From Marinomonas ostreistagni (GTDB lineage: Bacteria; Pseudomonadota; Gammaproteobacteria; Pseudomonadales; Marinomonadaceae), in the NCBI RefSeq assembly GCF_016461785.1, contig NZ_JAEMUH010000012.1:1-64000 (forward strand): DNA of 64,000 nucleotides, written 5' to 3'. A model generated the notes under the pieces. The model made no database searches and was not told the origin of the DNA. It saw only the letters and a list, made by a program, of their open reading frames with translations. Of the stretch, positions 1 through 11,029 are shown piece after piece (the stretch's first letter is position 1; each line of letters starts with the position of its first letter). The position numbers were made by a program, and so were the translations under genes.

Positions 1-56
1 ATACTTTAATCGTTAATTTTATTACTTCTCTTTTTTATATTTAAATTTCTATTATT

Positions 57-647
57 TTATTTCTGAAGCAGAAAACCACTGATTCCAAGTCCGATAAATA
101 ACAATCCGGTAATGCGGTTAATCAGTACGATATGGTGTTTCAATAGATGAGACACCTTATCAATCGCCAATGATATCAATACATGAATAATCAAGGTTAT
201 CGCTACCAGCTCGATGGTGAGCATAACCGCATATGCCGCGAAATGCTCATTTGAGGGAATAAACATTGGAAAGAGAGCCCCGAAGAATACTAAGGTTTTC
301 GGGTTCAATAATGAAATCAGTACGCCATTTTTAAAGCTGTAACCCTGTGCGGCAATGGTTATTTCACTTTTGGCGTAATACAGCGCCTTACATCCTAAAT
401 AAGCAATATAACCACTGCATAACCATGTCATGATTTGAAAGGCCCACTCACTCGAGTGAATCACCGCCAGTAACCAAGTATTCGCCAATACCGAAGCCAA
501 TATTAACCCTGTCGCAATACCAAAGATCACAGGCAGGGTACGACGCAAATTATGATTAATGCTGTTGCTCACCACCGCCAAACCACCTGGACCAGGGGAG
601 GCAGCAGACGCCAAACAAACGGCTAAAAAGGCTAACTGACTTTCCAT
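57..647 (-). CDS. LysE/RhtB-family amino-acid exporter
   Basis: A 196-residue, strongly hydrophobic inner-membrane protein with about six predicted membrane segments and an N-terminal SPGPGG motif (residues 17-22), the hallmark of the LysE/RhtB family, which exports amino acids or their derivatives. The length is normal for the family. The ATG is preceded by GAGAG on the minus strand. It lies 51 bp downstream of an AraC-type regulator in the same direction, a common regulator-exporter arrangement, so the AraC protein probably controls it. The exported substrate cannot be told from sequence. The 56 bases before it in the window hold nothing I recognise. Confidence 0.88.
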   Translation of the reverse strand: MESQLAFLAVCLASAASPGPGGLAVVSNSINHNLRRTLPVIFGIATGLILASVLANTWLLAVIHSSEWAFQIMTWLCSGYIAYLGCKALYYAKSEITIAAQGYSFKNGVLISLLNPKTLVFFGALFPMFIPSNEHFAAYAVMLTIELVAITLIIHVLISLAIDKVSHLLKHHIVLINRITGLLFIGLGISGFLLQK

Positions 648-698
648 AACGCTCTCATTGATCGATTAAGATCATTAGGTTAAGCCGATTGCACACTC

Positions 699-1523
699 TT
701 ATCTTGTAAAAAATTGCTGTTGGTAAGCACTTGGCGAAATGCCCATGGCACTGACAAAGGCTTTGCTGAAGTGACTTTGATCGTGAAAGCCGCAATTCAG
801 CGCCACATCAACCGCACTGATACCACGTTTAAGTTGTGCTCTGGCATGGTTTAAGCGTTGTTGGATTTGGTATTGATGAGGCGTTAGCTGATAGCAGCGT
901 TTGAACTCTTTGATTAGATGAAACTTACTGATACCAGCCTGCTCTGCAACAGCCTCTAGAGAAAGCTTTTGCTGGTAGCAATCTGCTAAAAGGTCTCGCA
1001 CGGACTCGATATTCGATTGTGCTTTGCTGAATGTCGGCATACTGCTGTGTTGGCTTTCTTGTAATAACAAGTTCACCAGTAGCAACTCCCATTGCTCTTC
1101 GATCTCTAATGCGCTCGCATTATGACGGATCTTATCTAGCAAGCCCTGCATTTGCAGACTTAAACGCCCATCGTTGATGACACTTTGACGAAAGTGCGGC
1201 GCTTTATAAACACCGAACAAGGATTGGTTTAGCGAACTCACACGCTCTTCAGAAGGATACAACGCACGATAGCGCCAGCCTTCACCTTTGCCCTTAGAGC
1301 CGGTATGCAATTCGTCTGGGGCAACGATTGAAAGCTGCCCCGGCAAGGCATTATGGCTCGCGCCACGATGACTAAAATGCATCACGCCTGCATCCACCAC
1401 AGAAATAACAAAGCCTGCGTGGGCATGTTTACCGAAGACCGTCTCGGTAAACTGCGCTTCAATCATTTCCAATCCGCCTAAAGTTTGGCTAGTAGAAACA
1501 TTGCAGTATTCGTTGGTGTGCAT
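699..1523 (-). CDS. AraC-family transcriptional regulator
   Basis: A 274-residue regulator with an N-terminal cupin-like effector domain (His-rich stretch near residues 30-70) and a C-terminal double helix-turn-helix over roughly the last 100 residues, including the second-helix signature GFHDQSHFSKAF. The ORF is open further upstream, but the ATG at 1523 has GGAGG eight bases before it, so I chose that start. It reads in the same direction as the LysE-type exporter immediately downstream and probably regulates it. The effector is unknown. Confidence 0.88.
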   Translation of the reverse strand: MHTNEYCNVSTSQTLGGLEMIEAQFTETVFGKHAHAGFVISVVDAGVMHFSHRGASHNALPGQLSIVAPDELHTGSKGKGEGWRYRALYPSEERVSSLNQSLFGVYKAPHFRQSVINDGRLSLQMQGLLDKIRHNASALEIEEQWELLLVNLLLQESQHSSMPTFSKAQSNIESVRDLLADCYQQKLSLEAVAEQAGISKFHLIKEFKRCYQLTPHQYQIQQRLNHARAQLKRGISAVDVALNCGFHDQSHFSKAFVSAMGISPSAYQQQFFTR

Positions 1524-1595
1524 CCAGCCTCCAAGATAGCGTGGTGTTAGTACCACACTACCAGCTTAGTAGAGAACACTCTTGTAAAAAATTGC

Positions 1596-2381
1596 TTAGG
1601 CTTGGTTAGCCTTTAGCGCCAGCTTCTCAAGCACTCGCCCTACTGCCACAAAACCAAAGGTAGCCGTGACCACGGTGCTGGAGCCGAAGCCAGTTTCGCA
1701 GTTCATCTTGGTTTCTGTATCCCCTTTCTCACGAGTTTCGCACACTGTACCATCTGTCTGTGGGTATTTCAGTTGCTCCAATGAGTACACACATTCAATT
1801 TCGAAGCGTTTTTTGGTATCGCGAGGGAAGTTATAGTTTCGACGCAAGAAGTTACGCAGCTTAGCCGCCAGCGGGTCTTGCTCGGTACGAGACAAGTCAG
1901 CGATCTGCACTTTAGTTGGATCGATCTGACCACCAGCGCCGCCTACAGTAATCAGCTTACGTTTATTGCGCTTACACCACGCGATCATGGCCGCTTTTGG
2001 CTTTAGGCTATCAATCGCATCAATGATGTAGTCAAACGGCTGATCCAGCAGCTCAGGCACGTTATCAGTGGTGATGAAGTCTTCCACGCAGTTTACTTGG
2101 CAGTTTGGGTTGATCAACTTAATGCGCTCGGCCATGGCATCGACTTTGGCTTTGCCAATGGTGCCATCTAGGGCGTGAATTTGGCGGTTGATGTTGGTGA
2201 CACAGACATCGTCCATATCGATCAAGGTGATCTGACCAATGCCCGAGCGCGCTAACGCTTCCGCGCACCATGAGCCAACCCCACCAATACCAATCACACA
2301 AACGTGGGCTTGCTGGAAAAACTCATAGGCTGTTTGGCCGTAAAGGCGGCTAATACCGCCAAAACGCTGATCATCACTCAC
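1596..2381 (-). CDS. tcdA: tRNA threonylcarbamoyladenosine dehydratase TcdA
   Basis: TcdA (CsdL/YgdL) is an E1-like enzyme that uses ATP to dehydrate t6A37 of tRNA to the cyclic ct6A form. The 261-residue product has the adenylation-fold nucleotide loop GIGGVG at residues 31-36, the following acidic strand end (LIDMDDV), the NINRQ motif and a C-terminal VTATFGFVAVGRVLEKL segment typical of TcdA rather than ThiF/MoeB. The start is GTG, supported by AAGGAG seven bases upstream. It stands alone; the preceding intergenic region carries a palindromic element. Confidence 0.93.
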   Translation of the reverse strand: MSDDQRFGGISRLYGQTAYEFFQQAHVCVIGIGGVGSWCAEALARSGIGQITLIDMDDVCVTNINRQIHALDGTIGKAKVDAMAERIKLINPNCQVNCVEDFITTDNVPELLDQPFDYIIDAIDSLKPKAAMIAWCKRNKRKLITVGGAGGQIDPTKVQIADLSRTEQDPLAAKLRNFLRRNYNFPRDTKKRFEIECVYSLEQLKYPQTDGTVCETREKGDTETKMNCETGFGSSTVVTATFGFVAVGRVLEKLALKANQA

Positions 2382-2441
2382 TCTTGAACTCCTTGCAGAA
2401 TCTCACCAATAAGGCAAAATGTTGGCTTAGTTAGGCAGAGT

Positions 2442-2527
2442 CTAGATATGGCAAGCCAACGCCCAAGGATGGGCGTGTCCGCCCTTCGCGGACATGGACG
2501 TCCGTAGGGCGGTGCTGTCATATCTAG
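2442..2527. repeat. Extragenic palindromic element
   Basis: An 86-bp element bounded by a perfect 9-bp inverted repeat (CTAGATATG at 2442-2450, CATATCTAG at 2519-2527). Inside are GCCCA-AGGA-TGGGC (2461-2474), GTCCGC-CCTTC-GCGGAC (2477-2493) and GGACGTCC (2496-2503). The interior is GC-rich compared with its surroundings. It sits between two divergent genes, so it is not an ordinary terminator; it resembles a REP/MITE-like element. I saw only one copy in the window. Confidence 0.6.
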
Positions 2528-2601
2528 GCGAGCACACACTGAGGTCTACACTTCACCACTCTTTTGGGTGGGTTCTACATCTATACGATTAATTAGGGTT
2601 T

Positions 2602-3342
2602 ATGCTGCATCAAGTCTTAGAACAACTTGGCCTTACCGAACGTGAGACCATTCTTTATCAAACCTTGCTGAAATTAGGGCCTGCTTCGATTCGCGATATC
2701 GCCGAGCAATCCGGGGTCAACCGGGGTTCTGCCTACGAGTCATTGAAGCAGCTGCAAAGCAAAGGAGTCGTCAGCTATTTCCCGAAGGGTAAACGCCGTT
2801 TCTTTATGGCGGAGAACCCTGAGATTTTGCTAAATCTCGCCGAAGAGCGTAAGCAAAACATCGAAAAAACCATCGACTCGCTCAAGCACACTATTATTCC
2901 AAGCTTGGTACAGTCCCAGCCGACTTTCCATCATACCGATGTACGTTACTATGAAGGCGATGATGGCATCGAATGGGTATTGCGCGATATTTTAAACGTG
3001 GTGTCTCAGCAAGACCATAAGGAATACAGCGTATTTTCCTCGAAACCGATCCGCCCTTATCTATATCGACCGTTTCCGACCTACACTAAGCAACGCATTA
3101 AGCTGGGCATCAAAGTAAATGTCATTGCGCTTGGGGACGGTGGTGAAGATGCGGAGCTATCGGAACGTAAATGGATCAAAACCGAAGACAGTGTCGACGC
3201 CAGCTACATTGCTATCTATCCACCTAAGTGTGCCATTATTTCTCTTGCGCGAGATAACTTCCCTTCAGCTGTCGTACTCGAGTCAAACGATATCGCCAAG
3301 GCCCAGCAGATCATTTTTGATACTCTATGGCGCTTGCTGTAA
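2602..3342 (+). CDS. TrmB-like winged-helix transcriptional regulator
   Basis: A 246-residue regulator whose first 65 residues form a winged helix-turn-helix of the TrmB/MarR type (LTERETILYQTLLKLG, then IAEQSGVNRGSAYESLKQL). A coiled stretch follows (residues 80-105) and then a C-terminal sensor domain with an YYEGDDGI motif seen in TrmB-family sensor domains. The target is unknown. It converges on prpE, whose terminator lies just past its stop codon. The family is best known in archaea and Firmicutes but also occurs in Gammaproteobacteria. Confidence 0.75.
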   Translation: MLHQVLEQLGLTERETILYQTLLKLGPASIRDIAEQSGVNRGSAYESLKQLQSKGVVSYFPKGKRRFFMAENPEILLNLAEERKQNIEKTIDSLKHTIIPSLVQSQPTFHHTDVRYYEGDDGIEWVLRDILNVVSQQDHKEYSVFSSKPIRPYLYRPFPTYTKQRIKLGIKVNVIALGDGGEDAELSERKWIKTEDSVDASYIAIYPPKCAIISLARDNFPSAVVLESNDIAKAQQIIFDTLWRLL

Positions 3343-3350
3343 TAAGCCAT

Positions 3351-3376
3351 AAAAAAGCCCGAGCATTCACTCGGGC
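3351..3376 (-). terminator. Rho-independent terminator of prpE
   Basis: GCCCGAG and CTCGGGC form a 7-bp stem with a 6-nt loop; read on the minus strand it is followed by six T residues. It lies 57 bp downstream of the prpE stop codon. There is no T-run on the plus strand. Confidence 0.85.
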
Positions 3377-3432
3377 AACAGTGGAATAACATGGCTAGGC
3401 CATGTTGGCTTGCTTAAAAAGCGCTTTGTTTT

Positions 3433-5337
3433 TCAGCCAGCGAGCTGTTCGACAATTAAACCCCGTTCAGCCATCAGCTCTTGGATATCGTAGATGCTGT
3501 TGGGATCGTCAATAGTCGATGGGATAGTAAACTCTTCACCGGAGGCGATCTGACGCAGTAGCTTACGTAGAATTTTACCCGAGCGGGTTTTCGGTAAACG
3601 CGGCACCACCATGGCAATCTTAAAGCACGCTAAAGCACCGATTTCTTGGCGCACCAAGGCAACCAGTTCTTCTTGGACACTGTCTGCTTGGTCTTCGTAG
3701 CCGTTTTTTAATAACACCAAACCTAGTGGTAACTGACCTTTGAGATCGTCGTTAATCCCAATAACACAGCACTCCGCCACGGCATCGTGCATGGCGACTA
3801 CTTCTTCCATTTCACCAGTTGATAAGCGGTGACCCGCGACGTTAATCACATCGTCAGTACGCCCCATAATAAAGACATAACCGTCTTCATCGATGTAACC
3901 GCCATCGCCCGAAGTGTAGTAACCTGGGTAAACTTCTAAGTAGCCAGATTTAAAACGCTCCATATCGCCCCAAATGGTTGGTAAACAGCTTGGTGGCAGT
4001 GGTCGCTTGAGTGCAATACTGCCCTGCTCCATGGGCGGTAACGACTCCCCCTGATCATCCAGTACCTGAACTTGGAAACCAGGAGAAGGCACTGTAGAAG
4101 AACCTGGTTTAGCGATTTTCATTTCAAGGCCTATTGGATTCGCGCAGATTGCCCAGCCGGTTTCTGTTTGCCACCAGTGATCAACAATGCACTTACCAGT
4201 CACCGCTTTAGTCCACTCGTAAGTTGGCGGGTCTAAGCGCTCACCCGCCATAAAGATCACTCGAAGACCAGCAAGGTCTTCTTTATTAAGCAACTCGGCA
4301 TCAGGATCTTCTTTACGAATGGCACGGAAGGCGGTTGGCGCTGCGAAAAGTGTTTTCACATCGTACTCTTTGCAGACACGCCAGAACTCACCCGCATTCG
4401 GTGTCATGATTGGCTTGCCTTCGTACATCACTGTCGTGCAGCCATAGATCAATGGGCCATAAACAATGTATGAGTGACCCACTACCCAGCCCACATCCGA
4501 CGCAGCCCAGAACACTTCGCCTGGGCTCATATTGTAGATCGCTTGCATAGAATAATTGAGTGCTACGGCATGGCCGCCGTTATCACGCACCACACCTTTT
4601 GGCTTACCTGTCGTACCAGAGGTATAGAGGATATAAAGCGGATCTGTAGCTTTAACAGGGGTACAGTCTGCAGGATAGGCTTGTTCGACGGCACTGCTCC
4701 AATCAACATCTCGGCCTTGTTGTAACTCTGCAAGTTGTTGTTCTCGCTGATAAACAATACAGGCATTGGGTGAGTGCTTTGCCTGTTTTAAGGCTTCATC
4801 GAGCAGCGGTTTATAAGCAATGATACGGCAGATTTCAATGCCACATGAAGCGGTGACAATCACTTTGGGTTTGGCATCATCAATGCGCACTGCCAGTTCG
4901 TGGGCGGCAAAGCCCCCAAATACCACGGAATGAATGGCCCCAAGACGCGCCACCGCTAGCATGGCTATTAAGGCTTGCGGGATCATGGGCATGTAGATAA
5001 CAACGGTATCGCCCTTCTCTACCCCTTGCTGCTCTAAGGCACCCGCAAATAGAGACACTGCGTCGAGCAGTTCTCGATAGCTGTAAGTTTGCTTAGTCCC
5101 CGTGACAGGAGAGTCGTAGATCAAGGCTGCCTGATCAGCTCGACCATTGGCCACATGATGATCTAGAGCAAGATAACAGGTGTTAAGCTCACCATCGGCA
5201 AACCATCGGTCCATCCCATGTTCATCCTGAGACAATATGGTTTTCGGGAATTTGAACCATTCTAAAGCTTGTGCTTTTTCACGCCAAAACGTCTCAGGCT
5301 CGATACAGGCGTTTTGATATTCTATTTGATATGACAT
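3433..5337 (-). CDS. prpE: Propionate--CoA ligase
   Basis: A 634-residue acyl-CoA synthetase of the acetyl/propionyl-CoA branch, activating propionate with ATP and CoA. Motifs in order: YTSGTTGKPKG (phosphate loop), VGHSYIVYGPL, the ADP-forming-domain motif GRTDDVINVAGHRL and the C-terminal KTRSGKILRK loop carrying the adenylation lysine. Length and the GMDRWFADGELNTCYLALD N-terminus fit PrpE better than Acs, though acetate may also be used. I chose the ATG at 5337, preceded by AAAGGT, over the longer ORF. It is monocistronic; no other 2-methylcitrate-cycle genes are adjacent. Confidence 0.87.
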   Translation of the reverse strand: MSYQIEYQNACIEPETFWREKAQALEWFKFPKTILSQDEHGMDRWFADGELNTCYLALDHHVANGRADQAALIYDSPVTGTKQTYSYRELLDAVSLFAGALEQQGVEKGDTVVIYMPMIPQALIAMLAVARLGAIHSVVFGGFAAHELAVRIDDAKPKVIVTASCGIEICRIIAYKPLLDEALKQAKHSPNACIVYQREQQLAELQQGRDVDWSSAVEQAYPADCTPVKATDPLYILYTSGTTGKPKGVVRDNGGHAVALNYSMQAIYNMSPGEVFWAASDVGWVVGHSYIVYGPLIYGCTTVMYEGKPIMTPNAGEFWRVCKEYDVKTLFAAPTAFRAIRKEDPDAELLNKEDLAGLRVIFMAGERLDPPTYEWTKAVTGKCIVDHWWQTETGWAICANPIGLEMKIAKPGSSTVPSPGFQVQVLDDQGESLPPMEQGSIALKRPLPPSCLPTIWGDMERFKSGYLEVYPGYYTSGDGGYIDEDGYVFIMGRTDDVINVAGHRLSTGEMEEVVAMHDAVAECCVIGINDDLKGQLPLGLVLLKNGYEDQADSVQEELVALVRQEIGALACFKIAMVVPRLPKTRSGKILRKLLRQIASGEEFTIPSTIDDPNSIYDIQELMAERGLIVEQLAG

Positions 5338-5446
5338 GCAGGCAGACCTTTTATGCTTATTCTTTGCCAAGCCCAGATTGTTGACAATCCGGAACGTCAA
5401 AATCAAATATAGACTAATATTTAGCCAAAAAATCTAATACTAAAGG

Positions 5447-5902
5447 CTAATATTGTGTATTTTTTATTTTTTTGTCGACAAAATGGCCAATTTTTCGACT
5501 TTGCTCAATGACTTTAATACGTGCAGTTGCTTCGTTTAATTCTTTCAAGGCACGGGTATGGTCCAAGTCATTACTCGAAGCTCCTAGATGCTCTTCTGCA
5601 TGCTGCTTAGCAGCAAGTGCTTCTTCCATGTCTAGCTCGCCAGCACGTTCAGCGAAGTCGGCTAATAGAATTACTTTGTGAGGCTGCACTTCCATAAAGC
5701 CACCAGAAATAAACATCATTTCTTCAGAGCCGTCTTCTTTCATTAATCGAGCGCTTCCGGCTTTTAGTAAGGTTAATAATGGTGCGTGACCAGGGAAAAT
5801 CCCCACCTCCCCTTGATCAGCTTGCACTACGATATATTTAACGGGGCTTGAAAATAATGTGCGCTCTACACTGACGATGTCACATAAAATAGTACGGTTC
5901 AT
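5447..5902 (-). CDS. Second ATP synthase epsilon subunit (paralogue)
   Basis: A 151-residue protein clearly paralogous to the atpC product just upstream: both share CDIVS near the N-terminus, the [20 protein letters not shown] motif, the VSGGF/ISGGF-EVQPH segment and a C-terminal helical hairpin. This copy is longer, ending in a lysine-rich tail (HFVDKKIKNTQY). It has its own ribosome site (AAAGGGA). It lies beyond the atp operon terminator, so it is expressed by read-through or from a promoter in the 174-bp gap. It probably acts as an alternative epsilon subunit; whether it assembles with F1 is unknown. Confidence 0.85.
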   Translation of the reverse strand: MNRTILCDIVSVERTLFSSPVKYIVVQADQGEVGIFPGHAPLLTLLKAGSARLMKEDGSEEMMFISGGFMEVQPHKVILLADFAERAGELDMEEALAAKQHAEEHLGASSNDLDHTRALKELNEATARIKVIEQSRKIGHFVDKKIKNTQY

Positions 5903-6030
5903 AAAAATTCCCTTTAATTGGGTTTACTGAGGCTAAATTGGAATGCACAAACCCTTCCAAGTTTGGTCAATGTACTCCAAATTCGAAGAAAAATTGTGAT
6001 CATTAAAAGGATTATAAAATGTGTGGGTAT

Positions 6031-6058
6031 AAAAAAAGCAGCCAATGGCTGCTTTTTT
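6031..6058 (-). terminator. Terminator of the atp operon
   Basis: AGCAGCC-AAT-GGCTGCT stem flanked by A7 on one side and T6 on the other, immediately after the first atpC copy. The symmetrical A/T flanks make it functional in either direction. It separates the two epsilon genes. Confidence 0.88.
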
Positions 6059-6076
6059 AGGACTGAAGCGTCGCGA

Positions 6077-6496
6077 TTATTTTACGTGACGGTATTGTTG
6101 GATAGTACGTAGACGAGCTACGGCTTCCGCCAATTCAGCCGTTGCACGACTGTAGTCCAAATCAGATTGTTGCTGATTCAACAGATCTTGAGCGTGTTTC
6201 TGTGCTTCAAGTGCTGCTGCCTCATCAAGATCGTCCGCGCGAATAGCGGTATCTGCTAAGACAGTTACACGGTGTGGCTGAACTTCTAGGAAGCCGCCAG
6301 AAACGAAGATAACTTCTTGTTCACCGTTTTGCTTAATCACACGAACAGGGCCTGGTTGCAACGTAGTCAACAAAGGCGCGTGACCTGGGTAGATACCTAG
6401 GTCGCCATAACTACCTGCAGCCACAAGAGTCTCAACAGAACCTGAGAAGATCTCTTGTTCAGCGCTTACGATATCGCATTGTACCGTGATAGCCAT
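6077..6496 (-). CDS. atpC: F0F1 ATP synthase subunit epsilon
   Basis: The 139-residue epsilon subunit of the central stalk, which couples rotation and inhibits ATP hydrolysis through its C-terminal helices. It has the N-terminal beta-sandwich ([21 protein letters not shown]) and the C-terminal [12 protein letters not shown] helix. Length matches the E. coli protein. It is the last gene of the atp operon before a strong terminator and follows atpD by 60 bp, as in most bacteria, so this is the ancestral copy. Confidence 0.96.
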   Translation of the reverse strand: MAITVQCDIVSAEQEIFSGSVETLVAAGSYGDLGIYPGHAPLLTTLQPGPVRVIKQNGEQEVIFVSGGFLEVQPHRVTVLADTAIRADDLDEAAALEAQKHAQDLLNQQQSDLDYSRATAELAEAVARLRTIQQYRHVK

Positions 6497-6556
6497 AAGT
6501 TGCCTCTTTCAAGTCAGGCGTTGCCAGCGAGTCGTAACTCGCTGGCACTGCGTGGA

Positions 6557-7945
<1,389 letters not shown>

Positions 7946-7961
7946 TTAATACCTAAATACC

Positions 7962-8822
7962 TTAAACCGCTGCCGCGCCGCCAACAATCTCAGAAATTTC
8001 CTGAGTAATGGCTGCCTGACGTGCCTTGTTGTACACCAACTGCAATTCATTAATGATTTCGCCCGCGTTGTCCGTTGCGTTCTTCATAGCCAGCATTCGA
8101 GCGGCTTGTTCACACGCAATGTTTTCAACAACGGCTTGGTATACCTGAGACTCAATGTAACGAACCAAAAGATCGTTTAAGATCTCGACTGCGTCAGGCT
8201 CGTAGATGTAGTCCCAGTGGTGCTTCAGTTCTGCATTTTCTTCTGCTTGTAGCGGCAAAAGTTGCTCGACACCTGGTTTCTGAGTCATGGTGTTAACAAA
8301 TTCGTTAGACACCAAAACTAGACGGTCGATGCGACCTTCATCAAACGCATCCAACATAACTTTAACACTACCAACCAAACGTGATGCTTCTGGTGCATCA
8401 CCTAGGCCAGTTACTGCCGCAGTTACATTACCACCGTAGTTTTTGAAGAAAGATACAGCTTTTGAGCCAACTGCACAGATCTCAACTTCGACCCCTGCTT
8501 CAGCATACTGTTTCATATCTTTAATCGCGGCTTTGAACACGTTTACGTTCAAGCCACCACACAAACCACGATCACTGGATACGATGACGTAACCAACTCG
8601 CTTGATTTCACGCTCGGTTAGGTAACGGTGCTTATACTCAGGATTCGCGTTTGCCAAGTGACCAATCACTTGACGAATGCGATCTGCATACGGACGAGAA
8701 GAGGCCATACGATCCTGAGCTTTACGCGTTTTACTTGCCGCAACTTTTTCCATTGCGCGAGTAATTTTTCGCGTATTGTTAATGCTCCCAATCTGAGCGC
8801 GTATCTCTTTTCCGACTGCCAT
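7962..8822 (-). CDS. atpG: F0F1 ATP synthase subunit gamma
   Basis: The 286-residue central rotor shaft. The N-terminal helix begins [28 protein letters not shown] and the C-terminal helix ends with the conserved [28 protein letters not shown] region; together they form the coiled coil that turns inside the alpha3beta3 ring. [11 protein letters not shown] marks the Rossmann-like domain. Length equals the E. coli protein. It lies between atpA and atpD. Confidence 0.98.
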   Translation of the reverse strand: MAVGKEIRAQIGSINNTRKITRAMEKVAASKTRKAQDRMASSRPYADRIRQVIGHLANANPEYKHRYLTEREIKRVGYVIVSSDRGLCGGLNVNVFKAAIKDMKQYAEAGVEVEICAVGSKAVSFFKNYGGNVTAAVTGLGDAPEASRLVGSVKVMLDAFDEGRIDRLVLVSNEFVNTMTQKPGVEQLLPLQAEENAELKHHWDYIYEPDAVEILNDLLVRYIESQVYQAVVENIACEQAARMLAMKNATDNAGEIINELQLVYNKARQAAITQEISEIVGGAAAV

Positions 8823-8900
8823 ATTAGACCTGCCCTTGTGAGAATGTTAATTCACAAACTGCAGAGATGATTGGTGGCTGGCGAACCAGCCACCAAGTCA

Positions 8901-10445
8901 TTACCAAGTTTGTGTCGCTTTAAACTTCTCAATCGCTGACTTAAATGTACCAGCGATTTCGTCGTTGTAATTACCAGACTTGTTGATGTCTTGCATCATC
9001 GCACTGTGTTCGCTGTTCATGTAGCTCAACAATGCATTTTCAAAGCTAGCAATTTTGCTTGTTTCAACATCCGCAAGGTAGCCTTCGTTGGCAGCGTAAA
9101 GGATTACGCCCATGTCACCTACAGCCATCGGACTGAACTGTGCTTGTTTCATTAGTTCAGTTACTTGCTTACCGTGCTCAAGTTGCTTACGAGTCGCATC
9201 ATCAAGGTCAGAAGCGAACTGAGCAAATGCTGCCAATTCACGGTACTGAGCAAGAGCAAGACGGATACCACCACCTAGCTTCTTGATGATTTTCGTTTGT
9301 GCTGCACCACCTACACGAGATACCGAGATACCAGCGTTCATTGCAGGACGGATACCCGCGTTGAAAGCACTCGTTTCAAGGAAGATCTGACCGTCAGTGA
9401 TAGAGATTACGTTCGTTGGTACGAACGCAGATACGTCACCACCTTGGGTTTCGATGATAGGTAGAGCAGTCAAAGAGCCTGTTTGACCTTTTACTTCACC
9501 GTTAGTGAACTTCTCTACGTATTCTGCGCTTACGCGAGACGCACGCTCTAGAAGACGAGAGTGCAAGTAGAAAACGTCACCTGGGTAAGCTTCACGACCT
9601 GGTGGACGACGTAGTAGCAATGAGATTTGACGGTAAGCCCAAGCTTGTTTCGTCAAGTCATCGAATACGATCAATGCGTCTTCACCGCGGTCACGGAAGT
9701 ATTCGCCCATAGTACAGCCAGAGTAAGGAGCCAAGAACTGCATTGCTGCAGGATCAGCGGCACCCGCTACGACAACAGTGGTGTATTCCATTGCGCCGTT
9801 TTCTTCAAGCTTACGTACTACGTTTGCGATAGTAGATTGCTTCTGACCGATCGCAACGTACACACACTTAATGCCAGAGCTTTTCTGAGCAATGATAGTG
9901 TCGATTGCTAGAGCGGTTTTACCGATCTGACGGTCACCGATGATCAACTCACGCTGACCACGACCGATTGGCACCATTGAGTCAATCGCTTTGTAACCAG
10001 TTTGAACTGGCTGATCAACGCCTTGACGAGCGATTACGCCTGGTGCAACTTTTTCAACTGCATCAGTCATTTTCGCTTCTACTGGGCCTTTACCGTCAAC
10101 TGGGTTACCTAGTGCGTCAACAACGCGACCTAGTAGCTCAGGACCGACTGGTACTTCAAGGATACGACCAGTACATTTTGCTTTTTGACCTTCTACAAGG
10201 TCTTGGTAGTTACCTAGTACTACGGCACCTACAGAGTCACGCTCTAGGTTCAATGCCATACCATAGACACCACCAGGGAATTCAATCATTTCCCCGTACA
10301 TTACGTCAGCTAGACCGTGGATCAATACGATACCGTCTGCAACGCTGACAATTGTGCCCTCATTCTGGGCATCTGAAGACACATCAAGTGATTCGATGCG
10401 CTTCTTAATGATCTCGCTGATCTCAGATGGATTCAGTTGCTGCAT
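8901..10445 (-). CDS. atpA: F0F1 ATP synthase subunit alpha
   Basis: The 514-residue non-catalytic nucleotide-binding F1 subunit. It shows the P-loop [14 protein letters not shown] (about residues 169-182), the [15 protein letters not shown] strand, the alpha/beta signature [17 protein letters not shown] and the Walker B segment [12 protein letters not shown]. One residue longer than E. coli AtpA. GAGGAA precedes the ATG. Standard position after atpH. Confidence 0.98.
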   Translation of the reverse strand: MQQLNPSEISEIIKKRIESLDVSSDAQNEGTIVSVADGIVLIHGLADVMYGEMIEFPGGVYGMALNLERDSVGAVVLGNYQDLVEGQKAKCTGRILEVPVGPELLGRVVDALGNPVDGKGPVEAKMTDAVEKVAPGVIARQGVDQPVQTGYKAIDSMVPIGRGQRELIIGDRQIGKTALAIDTIIAQKSSGIKCVYVAIGQKQSTIANVVRKLEENGAMEYTTVVVAGAADPAAMQFLAPYSGCTMGEYFRDRGEDALIVFDDLTKQAWAYRQISLLLRRPPGREAYPGDVFYLHSRLLERASRVSAEYVEKFTNGEVKGQTGSLTALPIIETQGGDVSAFVPTNVISITDGQIFLETSAFNAGIRPAMNAGISVSRVGGAAQTKIIKKLGGGIRLALAQYRELAAFAQFASDLDDATRKQLEHGKQVTELMKQAQFSPMAVGDMGVILYAANEGYLADVETSKIASFENALLSYMNSEHSAMMQDINKSGNYNDEIAGTFKSAIEKFKATQTW

Positions 10446-10481
10446 GCTAAATTCCTCAACCCTGGTTTCACAGATGAAACC

Positions 10482-11018
10482 TTAGGAGTTTATCGCTTCG
10501 GCCAGTTTCGCCAGTTTTCCGCGTACTGAACCGTCGATGATTAAATCACCGGTACGGATTACCACGCCACCAATAAGGCTTGCGTCTGTTTCACTGGTTA
10601 AATTGACGTTACGGTCCAATTTTTTACCAAGTGAAGCGGCCAGTGTTTGCTCTTGTTCTGCTGATAACGCAAAAGCTGAAGTGACTACAACGTCAACCGC
10701 TTTTTCGTAATTCAGTTTGAACTGTTCAAATAACTCAGAAATCGCTGGAATAAGCGTTAGACGCTTATTCTCTGCAAGGCTTAGCAAATATGCTTTACCT
10801 GCATCAGTGACTACTTCGTTGCACACTTCCGCTAGAGCTGTTGCCTTCTCTTGCGCACTAAAAGCTGGGTTCTGAAGCGCTACGTTTAGCTTTGCCTCTT
10901 CTGTAGCAGTAGCCAATATGCTTAGCATATTGGCCCACTCAGCTACTTGGCCTTGCTCACGAGCGACTTCAAAAGCGGCTTTGGCGTATGGTCGCGCGAC
11001 TGTTTTTAATTCAGCCAT
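10482..11018 (-). CDS. atpH: F0F1 ATP synthase subunit delta
   Basis: A 178-residue peripheral-stalk subunit that joins the b dimer to the top of F1. The N-terminus TVARPYAKAAFEVA and the C-terminal signature SLIGGVVIRTGDLIIDGSVRGKL are typical of AtpH/OSCP. Length is essentially that of the E. coli protein. It is 36 bp upstream of atpA in the operon. Confidence 0.97.
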   Translation of the reverse strand: MAELKTVARPYAKAAFEVAREQGQVAEWANMLSILATATEEAKLNVALQNPAFSAQEKATALAEVCNEVVTDAGKAYLLSLAENKRLTLIPAISELFEQFKLNYEKAVDVVVTSAFALSAEQEQTLAASLGKKLDRNVNLTSETDASLIGGVVIRTGDLIIDGSVRGKLAKLAEAINS

Positions 11019-11029
11019 AGGACCCTCGC

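Noticed and set aside
9968..10348. 126-codon plus-strand ORF opposite atpA
   Set aside because: Leucine/glutamine-rich shadow of the highly conserved atpA N-terminal half.
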